NCBI RefSeq assembly: GCF_031082345.1
Contig: NZ_JAVHLH010000005.1
Location: forward strand, 825-27,642
From: Brevundimonas sp.
Lineage (GTDB): Bacteria > Pseudomonadota > Alphaproteobacteria > Caulobacterales > Caulobacteraceae
DNA: 26,818 nucleotides
Direction of reading: 5' to 3'
Part shown: positions 14,574 through 26,818 of the stretch, piece by piece
How positions within the stretch are numbered: position 1 is the stretch's first letter
How the letters are laid out: the number at the start of each line of letters is the position of its first letter
Made by a program: the position numbers and the translations under genes
The notes under the pieces: model-generated
Databases searched by the model: none
Told to the model about the DNA's origin: nothing
What the model saw: only the letters and a program-made list of their open reading frames with translations

Positions 14574-14624
14574 CTGCCCTCCGAAGGCAGGGGTCAGAGG
14601 TTCGAATCCTCTCGGGTGCGCCAC
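14574..14624 (+). repeat. attR: 51-bp copy of the tRNA-Arg 3' half
   Basis: Exact copy of 5173-5223. It lacks the acceptor 5' strand and D arm, so it is not a functional tRNA. It marks the right boundary of the element and the former 3' half of the host tRNA gene. Confidence 0.95.
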
Positions 14625-14705
14625 TTCCTCTCCCTCACCGACGCAGACCCCTTGCCAAGCGCCCGGCGTAGCGCATCATGTCGGCGCTGATCTGGGGAGG
14701 TCACA

Positions 14706-15140
14706 ATGAAAATCGCCGTTTGGCTTGGCGTCGTCGTGTTCGCACTGGGGGGACCGGCCGCGGCCGAGACATGGCAGGCGTTTTCGCGAAGCGCCAACAA
14801 CGCCTTCATGGCCGACTCGGACAGCATCACAATCGAGGGCGGGATCACCTCGATCAAGGTCGCCACCGTGCCTCGGGCCGGCGAGTCCGGCGACCTGAGC
14901 CACTCGGTCGAGACCTTCCAGTTTCGTTGCGAGGCGGACGAGTGGCGCACCGCCGGCGTCGTCGAGTTCGGGCCGGACGGGAGCGAGGTCGGCCAGTTTC
15001 CGGAAGACGACGCCGAATGGGAGCCGCTGCGGCGGGACACCATGCCCAACTATCTGAAGGAAATCGCCTGCGACGGCGCGCGCGCGGTGCCGCCGCACTG
15101 GCCGTCGATCCAGGCCTTCATAGACGCCGGGCGGCCATAG
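14706..15140 (+). CDS. Secreted protein resembling surface-adhesin protein E
   Basis: 144 residues with a clean Sec signal peptide (MKIAVWLGVVVFALGGPAAA, cleavage near residue 20-21). The mature part has WQAFSRSANNAFMADSDSI, an acidic centre, a VETFQFRCEAD segment and a second cysteine near the end (LKEIACDG). The W...(F/Y)xAD..SI...C...W.p....C layout is that of the small periplasmic surface-adhesin E-like family; function there is poorly defined, and I see layout rather than strong identity. GGGAGG precedes the ATG. It is the first host gene right of the element. Its last codons (DAGRP-stop) are part of a 28-bp repeat duplicated next to gyrB. Confidence 0.7.
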   Translation: MKIAVWLGVVVFALGGPAAAETWQAFSRSANNAFMADSDSITIEGGITSIKVATVPRAGESGDLSHSVETFQFRCEADEWRTAGVVEFGPDGSEVGQFPEDDAEWEPLRRDTMPNYLKEIACDGARAVPPHWPSIQAFIDAGRP

Positions 15141-15150
15141 ACCCGGTCAG
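15123..15150. repeat. 28-bp direct repeat, copy 1
   Basis: Matches 16600-16627 at 27 of 28 positions. It spans the last codons and stop of the adhesin-like gene plus ACCCGGTCAG. A 28-codon minus-strand frame starting at 15204 (MASPSLPRRDYRTLDAVVL) runs into it and stops at 15118; it could be the stump of a truncated gene. Confidence 0.8.
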
Positions 15151-15328
15151 CACAACGGCGTCGAGGGTGCGATAGTCGCGGCGGGGCAGGGACGGGCTGG
15201 CCATGACAGGCACGGTCGCGGATGCGGGCGCCGGCGGGAATGCACCCGCAGACCGTGGGGAAAATCACCCACGCATTGCGCGGGCAGGAGGGGTTAAACG
15301 CGGCGCTCGGCTCGGGAGGGGCCGAAGG

Positions 15329-15988
15329 ATGACGATGGCGCCTGATCCAGACCGCATCTATGAAGCAGCCGCTCTCGAACTGGCGGCGACGGCGAGCCGA
15401 GTCCTCGACTTCGGCGCCGGGCGCGGCCTCCACGGCATCGACTTGAGAACCCCCCACAACACCGTCGTCGGTTGCGACGTGGACTCCGCCGTGCTGGCCA
15501 ACCCGCTCCTGCACCGCGCCGAGGTCGTCGCCCTTGGCGCGCCGCTCCCGTACGACGACGGCTCATTCGACCTGATCGTCTGCCGCTATGTGCTGGAGCA
15601 CGTCGAATGCCCGGAAACGGTCTCGGCCGAACTGCGGCGCATTCTGGCGCCCGGCGGAACCATTCTCGCCATCACCCCGAACAAATACGGCTACGTCGCG
15701 GTGGCCGCGAGCATCGTTCCGAATCCGCTCCACGTCGCCGTGCTGAAGCTCGTTCAGCCGGGCAAGCTGGCGGAAGACACCTTTCCGACGCGCTACCGGA
15801 TGAACACCCGCAGGGATCTGGAGCGCGCGTTCGGCGCCCTGTCCTACTTCCTGCGCGCCTCCGGGCCGTCGGCCTACCACTTCGGCATCGACGCCGTGGC
15901 CAAGGCGTTCAACCTCCTGCACCGCATCCTGCCGGAGCCGCTGCACACGCAGATCGTGTTCCGCTACACCCGGCCGGCGCAGTCATGA
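15329..15988 (+). CDS. Class I SAM-dependent methyltransferase
   Basis: 219 residues, Methyltransf_11-like. SAM-binding motif I is VLDFGAGRGLHG (about 25-36), the acidic end of beta-2 is VVGCDVD, motif II is SFDLIVCRYVLEHV and motif III is LRRILAPGGTILAITPN. ATG at 15329 has GGGAGGGG eight bases upstream; the in-frame extension to 15203 is low-complexity and unsupported. Its stop overlaps the ATG of the sugar-transferase gene (ATGA). It is therefore probably part of a polysaccharide or lipid-linked glycan pathway, methylating a sugar or lipid; the substrate is unknown. It lies inside the segment bracketed by 28-bp repeats. Confidence 0.85.
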   Translation: MTMAPDPDRIYEAAALELAATASRVLDFGAGRGLHGIDLRTPHNTVVGCDVDSAVLANPLLHRAEVVALGAPLPYDDGSFDLIVCRYVLEHVECPETVSAELRRILAPGGTILAITPNKYGYVAVAASIVPNPLHVAVLKLVQPGKLAEDTFPTRYRMNTRRDLERAFGALSYFLRASGPSAYHFGIDAVAKAFNLLHRILPEPLHTQIVFRYTRPAQS

Positions 15989-16559
15989 ACGGGTACGCGG
16001 CAGCGAAGCGGGCGCTCGACCTGACAACGGCGCTGGCCGTGGCGCTCGCGCTCCTTCCCGCCCTCCTCATGATCGCGGCCCTGATCCGCTCCACCTCCGC
16101 CGGCCCCGCGATCTTCTGTCAGGCGCGCGTGGGGCGGCACGGTCGGCCGTTCTGTATGTTCAAATTCCGCACCATGAGGGTCGGGGCCGACAGCGGGGCG
16201 GGGCATGACGAAAGCCGGATCACGCCCGTGGGCCAGGGCCTGCGCCGATACCGTATCGACGAACTGCCGCAGGTGCTGAACATCATCCGCGGCGAGATGA
16301 GCTGGATCGGGCCGCGCCCCGAGGCCAGGCCCTTTCCGCCCTCTATGCCGCCAGCCTGCCGGGCTATCACGACCGCCACGTCGTCCTGCCGGGCGTTACC
16401 GGCTGGGCCCAGGTCAATCAGGGGCACGTCACCGGCGTCGATCAGGCGGCGCTCAAGCTGGCTCTGGACCGCTACTATCTGGCCCGTCTGTCCCCGTGGC
16501 TGGACCTGCTCATCGTGGCGAAGACGGTCCCGGTCCTGCTGTCCGGCGCCGGCAGGTAG
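15985..16559 (+). pseudogene. Bacterial sugar transferase (PglC/WbaP-type), frameshifted
   Basis: Initiating phosphoglycosyl transferase that would move a sugar-phosphate to undecaprenyl phosphate. Frame 1 carries an N-terminal membrane helix (LTTALAVALALLPALLMIAAL), CMFKFRTM, the Asp-Glu pair in HDESRITPVG, YRIDELPQVLN and MSWIGPRPEA. Near 16322-16326 the conserved reading shifts to another frame. There the expected C terminus continues as ALSALYAASLPGYHDRH, LPGVTGWAQVNQGHVTG and DRYYLARLSPWLDLLI, ending at TAG 16557-16559. One missing C in GAGGCC-AGGCC would explain it (restoring EAQALS). Either a true inactivating frameshift or a sequencing error. Without the shift it would be a normal ~190-residue protein, translationally coupled to the methyltransferase. 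Confidence 0.85.
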
Positions 16560-16599
16560 TCGCCACGGCCCTCTGGCGGTGATGTGGCGCACGGCGCCG

Positions 16600-23508
<6,909 letters not shown>

Positions 23509-23518
23509 GCCTGCTTCC

Positions 23519-23546
23519 CCCTTCGCGGCCCCCGGGTCGCGAAGGG
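23519..23546 (+). terminator. Hairpin between katG and oxyR
   Basis: CCCTTCGCG (23519-23527) and CGCGAAGGG (23538-23546) form a perfect 9-bp stem with a 10-base loop, without a T-run. It may end or attenuate katG transcription before oxyR. Confidence 0.5.
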
Positions 23547-23572
23547 ACGACGCATAGGAGTCGTGGATAGCG

Positions 23573-24496
23573 ATGGCTTTCGGCATAGAGACGACCTATG
23601 TCGGCCGGATGCTCCCCACGCTCCGACAGCTCCAGTACCTCAAGCTCCTCGCGGAACACGCCTCGTTCAGCCGCGCGGCCGAGGCGGCCCACGTCAGCCA
23701 GCCCGCCCTGTCGGCGGGCGTGCAGGAACTGGAGAAGATTCTGGGCGCGCCGGTGGTCGAGCGGACGCGCGGCAATGTCCAGCTGACCGCGGTCGGCGCC
23801 GAGGCGGTCAAGCGGGCGGAGGACGTGCTGGCCCGCACCGAGGACTTGGTCGAGGCGGCCAAGAATGCGGGCAAGCCCCTGTCCGGGCGGTTTCGGCTCG
23901 GCGTGATCCCGACGGTGGCGCCCTTCCTCCTGCCGGCCAAACTGCCGTCGCTGAAAACGGCCTATCCCGCGCTGCGCCTGTTCATTCGCGAGGACCTGAC
24001 GCCTCGGCTGGTGGCGGCGCTGAAGGCGGGCCAGCTGGACGCCGCCGTGATCGCCCTGCCCTACTCGGCCCAGGGCATCGATCACGCCCGCATCGGCGAC
24101 GACGAGATTCTGGCGGCGGCCCCTGTCGGCCACGTCCTGGCGGGCGCAGGCCCGATCCCGCCGGGGTCGCTGAAGGCCGAGGACCTGATCCTGCTCGAGG
24201 ACGGACACTGCCTGCGCGACCAGGCCCTGGCCGCCTTCGACATCGACCCGCCGAAGGGCGAGGACGTGTTCGCCGCCACCTCGCTGCATACCCTCGTCCA
24301 GATGGTGTCGTCGGGTCTCGGCGTCAGCTTCCTGCCGGAGATGGCGGTGCGAGCGGGTCTGGCCGACATGCCCGGCGTGGTCGTGCGCCACATCTCGGCC
24401 AGGGCCCCGCGCCGCGAGATCGTCGTCGCCTGGCGCACTGGCTCCAGCCGCGCGGCCGAGGCGAAACTGCTGGCCGAGGCGCTGCGGATCGACTGA
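23573..24496 (+). CDS. oxyR: LysR-family peroxide regulator OxyR (single cysteine)
   Basis: LysR-type regulator, 307 residues from 23573 (AGGAG 12 bases upstream) or 295 from the family-like start MLPTLRQLQYLKLLAEH at 23609. N-terminal winged helix: SFSRAAEAAHVSQPALSAGV. The effector domain contains LLEDGHCLRDQAL, which matches the E. coli OxyR segment around the peroxide-sensing Cys199. The resolving cysteine (E. coli Cys208, GFCFEAG) is replaced by Phe/Asp here (AAFDIDP), and no other cysteine exists in the protein. Next to katG, so OxyR is the best call. The sensing chemistry must differ from the intramolecular disulfide model. Confidence 0.9.
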   Translation: MAFGIETTYVGRMLPTLRQLQYLKLLAEHASFSRAAEAAHVSQPALSAGVQELEKILGAPVVERTRGNVQLTAVGAEAVKRAEDVLARTEDLVEAAKNAGKPLSGRFRLGVIPTVAPFLLPAKLPSLKTAYPALRLFIREDLTPRLVAALKAGQLDAAVIALPYSAQGIDHARIGDDEILAAAPVGHVLAGAGPIPPGSLKAEDLILLEDGHCLRDQALAAFDIDPPKGEDVFAATSLHTLVQMVSSGLGVSFLPEMAVRAGLADMPGVVVRHISARAPRREIVVAWRTGSSRAAEAKLLAEALRID

Positions 24497-24586
24497 ACGT
24501 CGCATTACGACTCCGTAAGGTGCGCCGGATTTTCGCCCTGATAGGGTCGCCTCGCCCGTCCGTGCGGGCGTCCGGAGCCCTCCCCC

Positions 24587-26818
24587 ATGAAGTCCCGCCT
24601 GATCCTGACCGTCGCCGTCTCGGCCCTCCTGGCTGGCGTTCCGTCCTTCGCCGTCGCCGATGCGCCGCGCGCGGAAACCGCCGCCGCGCAGGCCCTGACC
24701 TGCCTCCCCGCGCCCGCCGCGGCCCCGGTTGCGACCGGCGAGGTCCCGCCGTTGGGATTCCGCGAGTGCGTGCTGCCGAACGGACTGAAGGTCTACACCC
24801 TGAGGGACGCCTCGACCTCGAACGTCACCGTCCAGGTCTGGTACCGCGTCGGCTCCAAGGACGATCCGGCCGGGCGGTCCGGCTTCGCCCACCTGTTCGA
24901 ACACCTGATGTTCAAATCGACCGAGAACATGCCGACCGAGACCTTCGACCGGCTCACCGAGGATGTCGGCGGCTTCAACAACGCCTCCACCTGGGACGAC
25001 TTCACCAACTACTATGAGGTGGTGCCGGCGAACCACCTGGAGCGGCTGCTGTTCGCCGAGGCCGACCGCATGGGCTCTCTGGTGGTCGACGCCGATGTCT
25101 TCGCCTCGGAGCGGGACGTGGTGAAGGAGGAATACCGCCAGAGCTATCTGGCCAATCCCTACAACCGCTTCTTCGGCCTGTTCGCGCCCCAGACGATCTA
25201 TCAGAACCACCCCTACCGCCGCCCCGGCATCGGCTCGATCGAGGAGCTGAACGCGGCCACCATCGACGATGTCCGCCGGTTCCACGCGACCTACTACCGG
25301 CCCGACAACGCCGTGCTGATCGTGGCCGGCAATTTCGACCAGGCGAAGCTGGACGGCTGGATCGCGCAGTATTTCGCCGGCCTGACCAATCCGGCCGCCC
25401 CGCTTCCCGCCAACAACGTGGTCGAGCCCGAGCCGACCGGCCCCCGCGAGGCGACCTTCTACGGCGCCAATGTGCCGCTGCCGGCGGTGATGCTGGCCTG
25501 GCCCACCGTGCCCTACGGCGATCCGGACCGCGCCGCCCTGACGGTGCTGGACGGCATCCTGTCCACCGGCGAGAGCAGCCGTCTGTACCGCTCGCTGGTC
25601 TACGAACAGCAGATCGCGGCCCAGGCCAGCTCCAGCCCCGATTTCGCAAACCAGGCCGGCAACCTGACCGCCTACGCCATCATGGCCGACGGCAAGACGC
25701 CGGAGGAGGGCGTCGCCGCGCTGCGCGCCGAAGTGGCCCGCTTCCGCGACGAGCCGGTCACCGAGGCCGAACTGGCCGAGGCCAGGAACGAGCTGGTCGC
25801 CGATCTGCTGCGCGGACGCGAGGGCGTCGACGACCGGGCCAATGCGCTCGGCTTCGCCCTGATGTGGGACGGCGAGGCCGCCGCCGCCGACCGCGAGGTC
25901 GCCGCCCTCAAGGCGGTCACCGCCGCGGACGTGCAGCGGGTGGCCCGGCGCTATCTGTCGGAACAGCGCATGATCACCATGCGCTATCTGCCCGCCGACG
26001 AGGCGCATCCGCCGACCGAGCCGAACAAGAACGTCGACGCTCCGGTCAAGGTGGCCGATCTGGCGCCGGTGGGCGAGCCGACCGTTCTGCTGCCCGAGGG
26101 CGAGCGCGCCGCCATTCCGGCTCCGGGACCCGAGGTTTCCCCCGCGACGCCCGCCGTCGCCGACTTCCGCCTCGCCAACGGGCTGCGGGTGCTGGTGGCG
26201 CCGACCGAGGGCGTGCCGCTGGTGTCGGCCCGGCTCAGCTTCGACGCCGGCACGCGCGACGACGGCGCGCTTCCCGGCCTGGCGACCATGACCGCCGGCC
26301 TGCTGACCCAAGGCACCGCCACCCGCACCGCGCCGGAGATCGCCGCCGAGATCGAGGGCCTGGGCGCCAGTGTCGGCGCCGGGGCCGGCGTGGACTTCAC
26401 CAACATCTACGCCAATGCGCCCGCCGACGTCTTCCCGCAGACCCTGGCCCTGATGGCCGACGTGGTCCGCAATCCGGCCTTCGCCGCCGACGAACTGGAG
26501 CGCCAGCAGTCGCAGACGCTGGACGGCCTGCGCGTGGCCCTGAGCCAGCCGGGCCAGATCGCCTCGCAATCCGTCGGTCGGGTGATCTACGGCGACGCGC
26601 CCTACGGCGCGCCAAGCTCGGGCACGGTGACCTCGGTGCCGCGGCTGACCCGCGAGGACGTGGTGAATTTCCACCGCGCCCGTTTCGCGCCGGACGGCGC
26701 CACCCTGGTCTTCTCGGGCGCGATCACGCCGGAACACGCCCGCGCCCTGGCGGAACAGGCGTTCGGCGACTGGCGCGGCGACGGCGCGGTTGCGAGCCGC
26801 GTGGCCGATCCGTCCGGC
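24587..26818 (+). CDS. M16-family zinc metalloprotease, two-domain, 3' end outside window
   Basis: 744 residues are present; the C terminus lies beyond the window. A Sec signal peptide (MKSRLILTVAVSALLAGVPS..., cleavage near Ala23-Asp26) sends it to the periplasm. The first M16 domain has the inverted zinc motif HLFEH (102-106) and the third ligand glutamate in VVKEEYRQ (about 181-182). The second domain starts near residue 525 (DFRLANGLRVLVAPTEG); the position equivalent to HxxEH reads LPGLATMTAGLL, so it is the non-catalytic partner domain. This is the fused active-plus-inactive form of PqqL/YhjJ-like or processing-peptidase-like proteins. Substrate unknown. No clear ribosome site is seen in the C-rich sequence before the ATG. 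Confidence 0.93.
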   Translation, partial: MKSRLILTVAVSALLAGVPSFAVADAPRAETAAAQALTCLPAPAAAPVATGEVPPLGFRECVLPNGLKVYTLRDASTSNVTVQVWYRVGSKDDPAGRSGFAHLFEHLMFKSTENMPTETFDRLTEDVGGFNNASTWDDFTNYYEVVPANHLERLLFAEADRMGSLVVDADVFASERDVVKEEYRQSYLANPYNRFFGLFAPQTIYQNHPYRRPGIGSIEELNAATIDDVRRFHATYYRPDNAVLIVAGNFDQAKLDGWIAQYFAGLTNPAAPLPANNVVEPEPTGPREATFYGANVPLPAVMLAWPTVPYGDPDRAALTVLDGILSTGESSRLYRSLVYEQQIAAQASSSPDFANQAGNLTAYAIMADGKTPEEGVAALRAEVARFRDEPVTEAELAEARNELVADLLRGREGVDDRANALGFALMWDGEAAAADREVAALKAVTAADVQRVARRYLSEQRMITMRYLPADEAHPPTEPNKNVDAPVKVADLAPVGEPTVLLPEGERAAIPAPGPEVSPATPAVADFRLANGLRVLVAPTEGVPLVSARLSFDAGTRDDGALPGLATMTAGLLTQGTATRTAPEIAAEIEGLGASVGAGAGVDFTNIYANAPADVFPQTLALMADVVRNPAFAADELERQQSQTLDGLRVALSQPGQIASQSVGRVIYGDAPYGAPSSGTVTSVPRLTREDVVNFHRARFAPDGATLVFSGAITPEHARALAEQAFGDWRGDGAVASRVADPSG

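Larger units (their letters stand above)
5173..14624. mobile_element. 9.4-kb tRNA-Arg integrative element, phage-satellite-like
   Basis: The unit between the two 51-bp repeats is 9401 bp. Inside are a tyrosine recombinase at the right end, an XRE repressor with a two-operator divergent switch, an AlpA-like protein, a Toprim/P-loop replication protein with a small split-off primase module, two rightward cargo genes, a small lipoprotein and several unknowns. No capsid, portal, terminase, tail, lysis, relaxase or type IV secretion genes are visible. This set resembles P4-like satellites or minimal replicating islands. Satellite status (helper-phage use) is inference; no cos/pac site or packaging gene was recognised. 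Confidence 0.9.

Noticed and set aside
14574..14624. Second tRNA-Arg gene
   Set aside because: Only the 3' half is present, without acceptor 5' strand or D arm; it is the attR repeat.
15118..15204. Minus-strand 28-codon frame (MASPSLPRRDYRTLDAVVL...)
   Set aside because: It looks like a gene beginning but is very short, lacks a ribosome site and runs into the 28-bp repeat; at best a stump of a truncated gene.

Overview
The window is high-GC bacterial chromosome. It looks like an alphaproteobacterium, most likely Caulobacterales and Brevundimonas-like. That is inferred from the ubiE-ubiB pair, the long alphaproteobacterial GyrB, the KatG/OxyR pair and overall composition; no marker here proves the genus. 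Host genes are dense on both strands. A 9.4-kb integrative element interrupts them at a tRNA-Arg gene, and a second, smaller disturbance lies beside gyrB.

Left host block (1-5222): ubiB (partial) and ubiE (ubiquinone synthesis) run leftward, followed by a Crp/Fnr-type regulator. Next come a rightward pair, phhB (pterin-4a-carbinolamine dehydratase) and an SDR oxidoreductase whose start and stop overlap, a leftward DUF885 lipoprotein, and an intact tRNA-Arg(CCG).

Integrated element (5173-14624): it is bounded by an exact 51-bp direct repeat of the tRNA 3' half (attL 5173-5223, attR 14574-14624). It encodes a tyrosine recombinase and an XRE repressor facing two near-identical operators. It also has an AlpA-like activator/excisionase heading a tightly overlapping leftward operon that ends in a Toprim + P-loop (DUF927-type) primase-helicase, two small rightward cargo genes, and a small lipoprotein. 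No capsid, tail, terminase, relaxase or conjugation genes are visible. The gene set (Int, AlpA, XRE switch, self-replication module) resembles a P4-like phage satellite or minimal replicative island. Non-coding structure supports autonomous behaviour: GTGGGRAC iterons sit in two inverted clusters 7.4 kb apart, paired TTMCAGCAC sites with 11-bp spacing lie near both att ends, and a ~20-bp dyad motif is dispersed through the element.

Right host block (14625-26818): this begins with a secreted protein resembling surface-adhesin protein E. A 1.45-kb segment with a SAM methyltransferase and a frameshifted bacterial sugar transferase follows; it is bracketed by 28-bp direct repeats (one mismatch) that duplicate the adhesin-gene end and the gyrB stop junction. 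After that come gyrB and mdh (leftward), an EcsC-family gene, katG and oxyR (peroxide defence), and a two-domain M16 zinc protease that runs off the window. The OxyR has the peroxidatic-type cysteine but no resolving cysteine.
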